This document shows positions 6,816 to 14,872 of a stretch of 17,138 bases of DNA, one piece after another. Position numbers and translations under genes: made by a program. The notes beneath the pieces are model-generated. The model was not told the DNA's origin. It worked only from the letters and a program-made list of their open reading frames with translations, and ran no database searches. This DNA comes from Kiritimatiellia bacterium (GTDB lineage Bacteria > Verrucomicrobiota > Kiritimatiellia > RFP12 > UBA1067): assembly GCA_024405335.1 (NCBI GenBank), contig JAKSOX010000020.1:1-17138 (forward strand), given 5' to 3'. Numbering within the stretch: the first letter of the stretch is position 1; every line of letters starts with the position of its first letter.

Positions 6816-7376
6816 ATGCCTTTTTTCGCGTTCTTTTTCGAATCCGTGGGAGGCGGCGAGTGGCTTGTGCTGCTCGCCGTCGTTCTCATCGCCGTCGGTC
6901 CGAAGAATCTGCCGAGCGCCGCCCGCAAGATGGGGCAGGTGATGTCGCGGCTTCGCCGCGCGGCGGACGAATTCAAGCGCCAGCTGATGTCGATGGACGA
7001 AGAGATGCGCAAGGCGGCCGAAGAGGTGAAGAAGGAATACGTGCAGATTCCGGACATGGACGGCGACGCGTCCGCGGCATCTTCCGGATCCGCATCTTCC
7101 GGCGAGCAGACGCCTCCTCCTCCGGAAGGCGCGGCGGCGTACCCTGGCCATGGCTACGATTTGGCGGATTCGGGTTCTGCCGGCGAGTCGGCGGATTCCC
7201 CGCATTCCCAAATGCCGCCCGAATACGGCGGCGATCCCGATTACGTGCGGCGCGAGGATGCTCCCGCTCCGGCGTCGGACGCACCATCGGCTCCGGCGTC
7301 GGGCGTGCCCGGCGACGTGCTTGCAGCGAATGACGTGACCCATGAGCAAGTTTCCCCTCCAGCTGGACAATCCTGA
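6816..7376 (+). CDS. tatB: Twin-arginine translocase TatA/TatB-family protein
   Basis: The 186-residue product has the family layout. A short periplasmic N-terminus is followed by one membrane segment (about 15-28), the GPKNLP hinge (28-33), and an amphipathic helix rich in Arg/Lys/Glu (about 34-75). A long disordered Pro/Ala/Ser/Gly tail completes it. The Gly-Pro hinge (TatA usually has Phe-Gly) and the length favour TatB, which with TatC forms the receptor for twin-arginine signals. A single TatA-family protein can serve both roles in some bacteria, so the A/B assignment is tentative. The ribosome site is weak. The tail overlaps the start of tatC by 35 bases, which is unusually long and implies coupled translation. 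Confidence 0.82.
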   Translation: MPFFAFFFESVGGGEWLVLLAVVLIAVGPKNLPSAARKMGQVMSRLRRAADEFKRQLMSMDEEMRKAAEEVKKEYVQIPDMDGDASAASSGSASSGEQTPPPPEGAAAYPGHGYDLADSGSAGESADSPHSQMPPEYGGDPDYVRREDAPAPASDAPSAPASGVPGDVLAANDVTHEQVSPPAGQS

Positions 7377-8109
7377 CGAAGTGAACGACCCGCCGCGGCC
7401 GTTTTTCGAACACATCATGGCGCTGCGCTCGTGCCTTGTGCATTCGGCGATGGCGTGGGTGACGTGTTGCGTGCTCGCGGGAGTTTTTTCGCCGCAGGTG
7501 CTCGATTGGCTGAAGTCCCCCGCTGCCGCCCTGGAGGCGGCCGGGCGTCTGCAGATTCAGGGCCTCGATTTGATGAGCGGCTTTTCCGCAATCATTTCGA
7601 TCGCGCTTTGGGGAGGCACGGCGCTGGCGTTTCCGTTCGTGATGTACTTCGCGCTGCGCTTCATTTTCCCCGCGCTCACCAAACGCGAGAAGGTGGCGAT
7701 TCTGTTCTACATCTTCGCAGGGGCCGGGTGCTTCGCCGTGGGCGTGTGGTTTTCCTACACGCGCATCACGCCGCGCGCCGTGGCGTTTTTCGATTTCGTC
7801 AACCAGTGGGTGCACCTGCCCGTTTCCGTGGTGCGGATCGAGGGGTACATTTCCGTGGTGCTGAAGCTCATCATCGCCTTCGGCATGGTGTTCCAGATTC
7901 CGCTCGTGCTGTTCGTGCTGGGCTGGCTCGGGATCATTTCCTCGGATTCGCTTCGCAAGTTCCGCCGTTTCGCCATCGTGATCGCCTTCGTGCTGGGCAT
8001 GGTGCTCACGCCGCCCGATCCCATGAGCCAGATTCTGATGGCCGTGCCGCTCTGCCTGCTGTACGAGGCGTGCATCTGGGGCGTGTGGCTTAAAGAACGG
8101 TTCAAATGA
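7342..8109 (+). CDS. tatC: Sec-independent protein translocase TatC
   Basis: TatC is the polytopic core of the Tat receptor in the inner membrane. The 255-residue product is of normal length and shows about six hydrophobic segments. It has FFEHIMALR (21-29), FIFPALTKREK (107-117) and the diagnostic TPPDPMSQ (223-230). Glu116 corresponds to E. coli Glu103 in the twin-arginine binding loop. The other receptor glutamate, E. coli Glu15 in HLIELR, aligns with Ala27 here (H-I-M-A-L-R). The nearest alternative acidic residue is Glu23, one turn earlier. The start lies inside the tatB-like gene, and the stop overlaps ktrB (ATGA, 8106-8109). A predicted Tat substrate is encoded at 14869. Confidence 0.95.
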   Translation: MSKFPLQLDNPDEVNDPPRPFFEHIMALRSCLVHSAMAWVTCCVLAGVFSPQVLDWLKSPAAALEAAGRLQIQGLDLMSGFSAIISIALWGGTALAFPFVMYFALRFIFPALTKREKVAILFYIFAGAGCFAVGVWFSYTRITPRAVAFFDFVNQWVHLPVSVVRIEGYISVVLKLIIAFGMVFQIPLVLFVLGWLGIISSDSLRKFRRFAIVIAFVLGMVLTPPDPMSQILMAVPLCLLYEACIWGVWLKERFK

Positions 8110-9413
8110 AGACCCGCTACTTGATCGTATTCGGTTTCCTCGGCCTCATCGCCGCGGGTGCCGCGTTCTTCACGTTGCCGTTGGCGGGCGGATTGAACTT
8201 CGCGGACGCGGTTTTCACGGCCTGCTCGGCGACGTGCATCACGGGATTGACGGTGATCGACCCCGGATCGCAGCTGACGCGCGCGGGGCAGATCGCGCTC
8301 ATGGCGCTGGTGGAAATCGGTTGCGTCGGCATCATGACGCTCGGCACGTTCTTTCTGGTGTGCACGGGACGGCGCCTGTCCCTGGCCAGCGAATTCAGCG
8401 TTTCCTCCGCGATCGGCGGAACGGGCGTGAAGGGGCTCAAGGGCCTCGTCGTGTGGGTGGTGCTGTCCATGTTGGCGTTCGAATTTCTGGGCGCGGCCGC
8501 ATTGGCGAAAGGGTTGGGCGTCGATTGGTACTCGGCGGCGTTCTACAGCGTGATGTCGTTTTGCAACGCCGGTTTTTCGTTGAGCCCGGAATCGCTCGCG
8601 CCGTTCCGCTCCCAGCCGTTCGCGCTTTGCGTGCTGGGGGTGGAGGTGCTGTTGGGCGGATTCGGCTTCCTGGTGCTGTACAACCTCTGCACCATCCGGT
8701 TTTGGCAGCGCAACCGCGTCACGCGGGGGAGGTTGTCGCTGCATTCGCGCATCGTGCTGATCAGCTCGTTCGCGTTCGTCGCGCTGGCCTTCGTCATCTT
8801 CATGGTCTGCGAATGGAATACCGCCCTCGCGCCGTTCGGCTGGTCCGAGCGCCTGGCCGTGGCGTTCTTCCAGGCCGTCACGCCGCGCACGTGCGGCTTC
8901 ACCGTGGTGCCCGTGGAAAGTTGGCACGACGTCACCCGCTTCCTTTCGGAAATCATGATGTTCATCGGCGCGGCGCCTGGCGGCGCCGGCGGCGGCATCA
9001 AGGTCACGACGCTCGTCGTGACCCTGGCGACGCTCGCGGCCATCTACCGCGGCCGCAGGACGACCGTCGTCCTGAAACGGACCGTTTCCGAGGAAATCGT
9101 CCGCGAGTCGTTCATCATCGTGGTTTTCTACGGCGCCGTGATCGCCGCGGTGATGTCGGCGCTGCTCGTCACGGAATCCGGCCGTGCTGGGCTGTCCTTC
9201 GAGAACCTCCTGTACGAAGCCGTGTCGGCCACCACCACCACCGGACTCAGCTGCGGGAACACCACGCGGCTGCTTTCCCTGCCCGGCCGCCTGGCGATCA
9301 TGGTCGCCATGTTCGTCGGCCGCCTGGGCGCGTTGTCCGTGGTGCTGCTGATGGCCGGCAAGGACGAGCCCGAATCGATCCGCTATCCCCGTGAAGAAGT
9401 GGTGGTGGGGTGA
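8106..9413 (+). CDS. ktrB: Potassium uptake channel subunit KtrB/TrkH family
   Basis: This is an inner-membrane K+ (or Na+-coupled K+) uptake subunit. The 435-residue product has the four pseudo-repeated pore loops with filter glycines: CITGLTV (Gly47), CNAGFSL (Gly156), RTCGFTV (Gly264) and TTTGLSC (Gly380). It also has GAAPGGAGGGIKVTT (288-302) and the late MFVGRLGALS (402-411), whose arginine is conserved in KtrB. Length fits KtrB better than TrkH, which is near 480. No gene for the cytoplasmic KtrA/TrkA gating ring is next to it, so the partner must be elsewhere. It overlaps tatC by 4 bases and precedes lnt by 3 bases. Confidence 0.92.
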   Translation: MKTRYLIVFGFLGLIAAGAAFFTLPLAGGLNFADAVFTACSATCITGLTVIDPGSQLTRAGQIALMALVEIGCVGIMTLGTFFLVCTGRRLSLASEFSVSSAIGGTGVKGLKGLVVWVVLSMLAFEFLGAAALAKGLGVDWYSAAFYSVMSFCNAGFSLSPESLAPFRSQPFALCVLGVEVLLGGFGFLVLYNLCTIRFWQRNRVTRGRLSLHSRIVLISSFAFVALAFVIFMVCEWNTALAPFGWSERLAVAFFQAVTPRTCGFTVVPVESWHDVTRFLSEIMMFIGAAPGGAGGGIKVTTLVVTLATLAAIYRGRRTTVVLKRTVSEEIVRESFIIVVFYGAVIAAVMSALLVTESGRAGLSFENLLYEAVSATTTTGLSCGNTTRLLSLPGRLAIMVAMFVGRLGALSVVLLMAGKDEPESIRYPREEVVVG

Positions 9414-9416
9414 CGC

Positions 9417-11054
9417 ATGACGCTCGCGCGCAAAAACGATCTCGTCTGCGCCGCTTTGGCGGCGGCGTCCGGCCTGCTGCTGTGGTCCGTCTACGCGCCG
9501 CGCCACGAAACTATGAACCTGCTGGTGGCCCTGACGCCGCTGCTCGTGGTGGCGCGCGTGGCGCGTCCGAAGCGTTCCGCGCTGTGGTTTTTCGCGGGCG
9601 GTTTCCTGTTCTGGGCGCTCACGCTTTCCTGGATGCCCGCGATCGTGAAGAACAACGGCCCGTGGCCGCTGGTGGCGATGGGGTGGTTGGGGCTGGCGGC
9701 CTGGTGTTCCGCGCACTTCGCGCTGTTCGGCTGGCTGGACGCCCGTCTCTGGCGCCGCGCCGGCGACCGCGCCGTGCCGCGCCTTTTCGCGCTGCTCGGC
9801 GAGGCCGTGCTGTGGGCGGGATGCGAATGGCTGCGCGGCACCCTGTTCACGGGCTTCGGCTGGAACGGCCTGGGGTTGCCGGTGCCCGATCTCCTGCGCG
9901 CCTTCGCGCTGCCCGCCCGCCTGGGCGGCGTGTACCTGCTGGGCGCGCTGGTGGTGCTCGTGTCCGGCACGTTCGCGTCGCTTCTGCTGCGCGTGGCCGG
10001 TCCCGTGTGGCGGCTTCCGTTCCCCCGCAATCGCTGGAGCCGTCCGGCCGAAACGGTGCTGCCGCTGCTGCTGGTTTGGGGCGTCATGGCGCTTTCCGAG
10101 CCCGACTGGCGCGCGTACGACTTGGCCGGCGAGTCGGGCGTGCCCGTGCGCGTGGCGCTCGTCCAGCGCAACGCGCCGTGCTGCTTCCGGGCGGGCATGG
10201 TGCGCGAAGATCCGCGCGAGGCGTTCGGTCCGCTGCTGGAAATGGCGTCGGCCGCGAAACCCGATCTCGTGGCGCTGGCCGAAAGCGCGTTCGCGGAGTT
10301 CGGCGGCGACGTGGCGCGCCCCCGGGCGCTTGACGCCGCCGCGTGGATGCTCGCGAAGGCGGGCGCCGGTTCGCTCGTGGCCGGCGGCGACTGGACGAGC
10401 GACGGCAAAACCCGCAACGCCGCCGCGCTGTTCGCCACCAACGCGCCGACGCCGCAGATCTACGCCAAGCAGCACCTCGTGCCGTTCGGCGAGTTCATCC
10501 CCCTGGACAAGTGGATCACGCCGCTGCAGAAGCTTTCGCCCGTGGGCGTGTCGCTCCACCCCGGCGAACCCAAACTGCTCGATTTGACCGTCGTCCGCGA
10601 AGACGGCTCCGCCGCCACCGTCAAAGTCGCGCCGCTCATCTGCTTCGAGGACGTCGTCCCCGCGCTCGCCCGCCGCGCAGCCGCGGCGGGGGCGCAGATG
10701 ATCGTGCTCATCACGAACGACAGCTGGTTTTCCGATTCCTGCGAAGCGGAGCAGCACGCTGCGCACACCGTGCTCCGCGCAATCGAAACGGGTCTGCCCG
10801 TCGCGCGCGTCGGCAATTCCGGCGTCACGGGTTTCGTGACGGGGCTCGGCCGCGTGGAGTGGCTCAAGGCGGGCGGCACGCGACCGCTCGTGGACGCCAG
10901 GGGCTGGATCTCCGGCACGGTGCTGGCGCGCCCCCCCGCGCCGACGCCGTACGCGCGTTTCGGCGACCGGCCCCTGCTGGCGCTTTTCGCGCTGGCGGCG
11001 CTCGTCGCCTGCGCGCCGCGGCGGCGGAACGCGCCCCCGGAGGACGCCGCGTGA
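9417..11054 (+). CDS. lnt: Apolipoprotein N-acyltransferase
   Basis: Lnt adds the third acyl chain to the N-terminal cysteine of lipoproteins in the inner membrane. The 545-residue product has an N-terminal multi-span region (to about 225), with the typical ALTLSWMP and EWLRGTLFTGFGWN (137-150). A periplasmic nitrilase fold follows. The catalytic triad is readable: Glu289 (ALAESAF), Lys351 (YAKQHLVPFGEF) and Cys409 (LICFED); Glu359 matches a further conserved glutamate. A last hydrophobic segment (about 518-533) closes the protein. Two lipoprotein substrates, Pal and the foldase, are encoded nearby. The start follows a G-rich stretch at the end of ktrB. The stop overlaps the GTG start of ispH (11051-11054). 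Confidence 0.95.
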   Translation: MTLARKNDLVCAALAAASGLLLWSVYAPRHETMNLLVALTPLLVVARVARPKRSALWFFAGGFLFWALTLSWMPAIVKNNGPWPLVAMGWLGLAAWCSAHFALFGWLDARLWRRAGDRAVPRLFALLGEAVLWAGCEWLRGTLFTGFGWNGLGLPVPDLLRAFALPARLGGVYLLGALVVLVSGTFASLLLRVAGPVWRLPFPRNRWSRPAETVLPLLLVWGVMALSEPDWRAYDLAGESGVPVRVALVQRNAPCCFRAGMVREDPREAFGPLLEMASAAKPDLVALAESAFAEFGGDVARPRALDAAAWMLAKAGAGSLVAGGDWTSDGKTRNAAALFATNAPTPQIYAKQHLVPFGEFIPLDKWITPLQKLSPVGVSLHPGEPKLLDLTVVREDGSAATVKVAPLICFEDVVPALARRAAAAGAQMIVLITNDSWFSDSCEAEQHAAHTVLRAIETGLPVARVGNSGVTGFVTGLGRVEWLKAGGTRPLVDARGWISGTVLARPPAPTPYARFGDRPLLALFALAALVACAPRRRNAPPEDAA

Positions 11055-11872
11055 AAGTCGTGGCGCTCGAGCCGCACGGCTTCTGCGCGGGCGTCGCGCA
11101 CGCGCTGCGCCTGGCGCTCGACGCCCTGAACGCGCGCCGCGATTCGGACGCGCCGCTCTATTGCCTGCACGAACTCGTGCACAACGCGCTCGTCGTTTCC
11201 GACCTCGAACTGCGCGGCATGAAATTCGTCGATTCGCTCGCGGACGTGCCCGAAGAGTCGACCGTGCTCTTTTCCGCGCACGGGGTGTCGCCGGCCGTCC
11301 GCGAAGAGGCGGTCCGCCGCCGGCTCGCGGTGGTCGACGCGACGTGTCCCGTGGTGGCGCGCGTGCACCGCGAGGCGCGGGATTTCGTGGCGCGCGGCCT
11401 GCCCGTGGTGATCGTGGGGAACCCGGCGCACGCCGAAGCGGTGGGGCTCGCGGGCGAAACGCCGCATCCGCATTTCTTCGGCGGCGAACTGCCGCCGAAG
11501 GGCGCGCGCGTCGGCGTCGTTTCGCAGACGACGATGAACGCGGACGACGTGGCCGCGGCGGTGGCGCGGCTGAAAGCCGACTACGCGGTGGAGACCTCCG
11601 CCGAAGTGTGCCACGCCACCAAGGAGCGCCAGGACGCGGTGAAGGCGTTCGCGGGCGACGCCGTGCTGGTGCTCGGCTCGCCAAATTCGTCCAACACGAA
11701 ACGCCTGGCGGAAATCGCCGCCGCGCGCGGATTGCGCGCCTGGCGCGCGGGCACGTTGGACGACGTGCGGGCCATCGATTTCGCGGGGGTGGAAACGCTT
11801 GGCGTCACCAGCGGCGCCTCCACGCCGGAATCCTTCTTCCGCGCCGTTTTGTCGTTTCTCCAATCGCGCTGA
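11051..11872 (+). CDS. ispH: 4-hydroxy-3-methylbut-2-enyl diphosphate reductase IspH
   Basis: IspH is the last enzyme of the MEP isoprenoid pathway, reducing HMBPP to IPP and DMAPP with a [4Fe-4S] cluster. The 273-residue product has the three cluster cysteines: Cys12 (GFCAGV), Cys99 (DATCPVV) and Cys187 (EVCHATKERQ). Substrate-binding residues are also present: His44 (ELVHN), His77 (SAHGVS), His127 and Glu129 (HAEAVG), Thr160/161 (SQTTMN), SSN (213-215) and TSGAST. The start is a GTG at 11051 inside a GTGA overlap with lnt, which places the family N-terminus correctly; no ATG is available there. It needs external electrons (ferredoxin or flavodoxin). It is the last gene before the next promoter, and no strong terminator follows. 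Confidence 0.95.
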   Translation: MKVVALEPHGFCAGVAHALRLALDALNARRDSDAPLYCLHELVHNALVVSDLELRGMKFVDSLADVPEESTVLFSAHGVSPAVREEAVRRRLAVVDATCPVVARVHREARDFVARGLPVVIVGNPAHAEAVGLAGETPHPHFFGGELPPKGARVGVVSQTTMNADDVAAAVARLKADYAVETSAEVCHATKERQDAVKAFAGDAVLVLGSPNSSNTKRLAEIAAARGLRAWRAGTLDDVRAIDFAGVETLGVTSGASTPESFFRAVLSFLQSR

Positions 11873-11882
11873 ACGCAAATTT

Positions 11883-11898
11883 CCTGTTGTTCGACAGG
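11883..11898. repeat. Inverted repeat over the -35 region of the redox-operon promoter
   Basis: CCTGT (11883-11887) is matched by ACAGG (11894-11898) across a 6-base centre. It overlaps the proposed -35 of the next promoter. There is no T-run, so a terminator is unlikely. It could be a small operator or chance. Confidence 0.35.
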
Positions 11899-11916
11899 TG
11901 GACGACGTGGTAAAAT
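11887..11916 (+). promoter_or_regulatory. Promoter of the heme/Fe-S redox operon
   Basis: TAAAAT (11911-11916) preceded by TGG is an extended -10. TTGTTC (11887-11892) is a weak -35 at 18 bases. GGCGCG follows the -10, as in other promoters here. The predicted start near 11923 would exclude the in-frame ATG at 11915 as a translation start. Confidence 0.6.
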
Positions 11917-11959
11917 GGCGCGTGTTTCCGCAAAGGAGTGCGGGGATTTTGTTTTCGCC

Positions 11960-14872
11960 ATGAAAATTTGCGTGTCGGTTCTTGCTTTTGCCGCCGCGTG
12001 CGCTTGCGCGCGCGCGGAATTTTCGTGTCCCGTGCCCGGCGAAATCCTTTTCGACGCCGGCGCGCCGGTCGCGTCCTGCGGCGTGCGGCTGGAGTCCACC
12101 AAGGACCTTTGGCGCGCGCGGCTGCCGCACGCGTTTTCCGTGTGGGCGTGCGCGGACGCGCAGGGCGGCGGCGCGGTGAAGATCGCCGAAGTCGCCGATC
12201 TGCCGCCGGCGTTCGCCGGCAACGCGGCGTTCGCCACCTGGCCGCAGGCCGCTCCCGCGCGTTGGTACAAGTTCCGCGTGACCGCGCCAGGCTGGCAGTC
12301 GATCCTTTCCCGCGGCACCTACACGGAATGGCTCGACTGGCCGGTGCGCCGCCACTTCGGCGTTCCCTGCGACGGCCGCGGCGGCACGAACGGCTGCCAA
12401 ATCGCGTCCATCGCCGTGTTCGGCGCGGAGCGTCCGGCGGATTTCCCGGCGCCCAATCCCGCCGGCGTGGCGGCGCCCGCGTACCGCGTGGCGTTCGACC
12501 ACGCGCGCACCGGCGGCACGGGCGCGCGGCGCCGGGAACGGCTCAAGGCGCTCGCCAAAAAAGCGCCGCGCATCGTCTACGCGAAGCATTTCACCTTCGG
12601 CGGCAACGCCGAACACTCCGGCACGGCGGGGCTTTCGGACGATCTCACCGACGCACGGCCGCGCAACTGGCGCAAGGGCGGCCAGCTGTGCCTTTTGACG
12701 ATCACCCCCGAAGGCGAGATCCGGCACGAAGTGCTGGTGGACCGTCCCGATGGCTGCGTGCGCGACCCCGCCGTGTCGCCGGACGGGCGCACCGTGGTGT
12801 TCGCCATGCGCGATTCCTGGCCCGCCGACGAATGGCACGACCCGAAGGACTGGCAGCCGTCGTTTCCCACGCACACGCCATGGGCGGCCTACGCCCGGGT
12901 GGAGGCGGACGATTTCCACCTCTATTCGCTGGACCTCGAAACGCGCGCGCTCAAGCAGCTCACGTTCTCGAAGCCCGCGCGCTGCGCCGACTACGAACCC
13001 TGCTTCACGGCCGACGGGCGGATCGTGTTCCAGTCCACGCGCTGCGAGCAGATCGTGCCGTGCCACCAGACGGTGGACGCGAACCTCTACGTGATGAACG
13101 CTGACGGCACGGGCATGCGGCGGCTCGGTTTCGACGGCGGCGCGACGCTCTACCCGCAGGAACTGCACGACGGCCGCATCCTCTACACGCGCTACGAATA
13201 CAACGACCGTTCCGCGCGTTTCAACCAGGCGCTCTTCACGATGAACCCGGACGGCACGGCGCAGCAGGAATACTACGGCAACGGCGCGGTTTTCCCCACG
13301 TCGCTGTTCCACTTCCGCGCCATTCCGGGGTCCGACAAGGTGATCGGCGTCGTGTCTGGACACCACGTGCACCAGAAGGGGAAGCTCGCGGTGGTGGACC
13401 GTTCGCGCGGCTACGAAGGGGACGCCGGCATCACGTTCGTGGCCGGATCCTCGCCCGACGGCGAGCAGGGCGCCGTGGCGTCTCATTACGAAAACGACGC
13501 GCGCTACAACCTGTACGGGCCGCTCCGCGAGCGGCCGCGCGACTGGTTCGGGCAGATCGGTCCGCAATGGCAGCATCCGTGGCCGCTTTCGGAGGACGAA
13601 TGGCTCGTGGCGTTCCAGCCCGAGGGTTCGCTGGTGGACAAGGACGGCGCGAATCCGCCGTTCGGCATCTACTGGCAGAACGCCGCCGGCGAGCGCGAGC
13701 TGCTCGCGTGGGATCCCACGGTGGAATGCCTGCAGCCCGTGGTGGCGGCGCCGCGCGCGAAGGCGCACGCGCGTTCGAACGGCGTGGACCTCAAGAAGAG
13801 CTTCGGCGTTTTCGACGTGCGCGACGTGTACGCCGGCGAGGCGATGCGCGGCGTCAGGCGCGGCACGGTGAAGAAGCTGCGCGTGGTGGCGGTGGAATGC
13901 CGCAGCGCGTTCCTGAAGAAGTGCGACATGCTCACGCCGTGCGACGCGAAGTGGAAGCGGTTCGTGATCTACGAGGGGGACAATTCCGGCGAGGCGATTT
14001 CCGCGGGCGGCGTTTGGGACGTGAAGCACGTGCTTGGCGAGGCGGACGTGGCGGCGGACGGCAGCTGCGCGTTCGAATGCCCCGCGAACAACGGCGTCTA
14101 CTTCCAGCTGCTGGACGGCGAGGGCCAGTGCGTGCAGACGATGCGCAGCTGGGCGACGCTGATGCCCGGCGAGACGCAGAGCTGCATCGGCTGCCACGAA
14201 AACAAACTTCGGGCGGGGCCGCCTTCGGGCGCGCTCGGAAACACGCGAGTGCAGAAGCTCAAGGCCTCGTCCGGCTGTCCGCGCCATCCACTGCTCGCGC
14301 GGCTGGAAAAAGATGGCCTCCTCGCCAACTCCGCGAACTGGCTTGGCGTGTGCGCCGCCCGTTCCTCCGATCCAGACGCGCCAGTGGAAGGTTTCAGCTA
14401 CCCACGGCAAATCCAGCCCGTCCTCGACCGCAGCTGCGTTCGCTGCCACAATCCACGGAATCCGAAGCGCATGGACCTGACGGGCGAACACGACAAGGCG
14501 TTCAAGCCGCAGGCCGGCCGCGCCTGGACGAAGTCCTACGTGAATCTCACGAAGGGCGGCCGCCAAACGGACTTCCTCAACTGGTATTCGCCCACGGGCT
14601 GTTCGGAGCCGCTGCCGCCGTACGCGCAGGGTTCTTCGCAAAGCGGGCTCATGCGGTGTTTCGAGCCGTCTCACCATGGAGTGCAGGCCACGGACGAGGA
14701 GAAGCGGCTCGTGCGCTGCTGGATCGACCTTGGCGTGCCGTTCGTGGGCGGCTACGCGGAGCGCACGATCCTTTCGGACGACGAGCGCAAGATTTTCGAC
14801 TGGCACGCCGCCAAGCGCGCGGCGTTCGCGGAGGAAGAACTGAAGGGCTTGCGCGCGGAGGCGGCGAAATGA
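11960..14872 (+). CDS. Exported diheme cytochrome c with hydrazine-synthase-alpha-like (HzsA) architecture
   Basis: The 970-residue product starts with a signal peptide (about 1-19). Residues 35-157 look like a beta-sandwich ending IASIAVFG, similar to F5/8-type domains. A propeller-like region (about 240-590) has PD40-style repeats: VSPDGRTVVF (272-281), FTADGRIVFQ (349-358), MNADGTG (379-385), MNPDGTA (428-434). The 620-740 stretch (DVYAGEAMRGVRRGTVKKLR; GVYFQLLDGEGQCVQTMRSW) resembles the HZS alpha middle/C-terminal family. Two heme c sites follow: CIGCH (742-746) and CVRCH (826-830). Relatives in Planctomycetota and Verrucomicrobiota are mostly uncharacterised, so hydrazine chemistry should not be assumed. 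Covalent heme c requires periplasmic maturation. The ATG at 11960 is chosen because it begins the signal peptide; its ribosome site is poor (GGGGA at 11942). It overlaps the next gene by 4 bases. Confidence 0.83.
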   Translation: MKICVSVLAFAAACACARAEFSCPVPGEILFDAGAPVASCGVRLESTKDLWRARLPHAFSVWACADAQGGGAVKIAEVADLPPAFAGNAAFATWPQAAPARWYKFRVTAPGWQSILSRGTYTEWLDWPVRRHFGVPCDGRGGTNGCQIASIAVFGAERPADFPAPNPAGVAAPAYRVAFDHARTGGTGARRRERLKALAKKAPRIVYAKHFTFGGNAEHSGTAGLSDDLTDARPRNWRKGGQLCLLTITPEGEIRHEVLVDRPDGCVRDPAVSPDGRTVVFAMRDSWPADEWHDPKDWQPSFPTHTPWAAYARVEADDFHLYSLDLETRALKQLTFSKPARCADYEPCFTADGRIVFQSTRCEQIVPCHQTVDANLYVMNADGTGMRRLGFDGGATLYPQELHDGRILYTRYEYNDRSARFNQALFTMNPDGTAQQEYYGNGAVFPTSLFHFRAIPGSDKVIGVVSGHHVHQKGKLAVVDRSRGYEGDAGITFVAGSSPDGEQGAVASHYENDARYNLYGPLRERPRDWFGQIGPQWQHPWPLSEDEWLVAFQPEGSLVDKDGANPPFGIYWQNAAGERELLAWDPTVECLQPVVAAPRAKAHARSNGVDLKKSFGVFDVRDVYAGEAMRGVRRGTVKKLRVVAVECRSAFLKKCDMLTPCDAKWKRFVIYEGDNSGEAISAGGVWDVKHVLGEADVAADGSCAFECPANNGVYFQLLDGEGQCVQTMRSWATLMPGETQSCIGCHENKLRAGPPSGALGNTRVQKLKASSGCPRHPLLARLEKDGLLANSANWLGVCAARSSDPDAPVEGFSYPRQIQPVLDRSCVRCHNPRNPKRMDLTGEHDKAFKPQAGRAWTKSYVNLTKGGRQTDFLNWYSPTGCSEPLPPYAQGSSQSGLMRCFEPSHHGVQATDEEKRLVRCWIDLGVPFVGGYAERTILSDDERKIFDWHAAKRAAFAEEELKGLRAEAAK

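Noticed and set aside
11915..11959. Upstream ATG start for the diheme protein, adding 15 residues
   Set aside because: The ATG overlaps the -10 element and would be upstream of the transcript start, and the added residues would bury the signal peptide.
12680..13730. TolB of the Tol-Pal system, suggested by PD40-type propeller repeats
   Set aside because: The protein is more than twice the length of TolB, carries two CxxCH heme motifs, and is not adjacent to pal.
10460..14806. A very long antisense open frame (also others at 727-3204, 3167-5941 and 7755-11684 on the minus strand)
   Set aside because: High G+C removes stop codons from the opposite strand. The translations are Arg/His/Ala-rich without family motifs and lie fully opposite well-recognised genes.
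11960..14872. Genuine hydrazine synthase (anammox)
   Set aside because: No beta/gamma subunit or hydrazine dehydrogenase is seen, and the heme placement differs. Only family resemblance is claimed.
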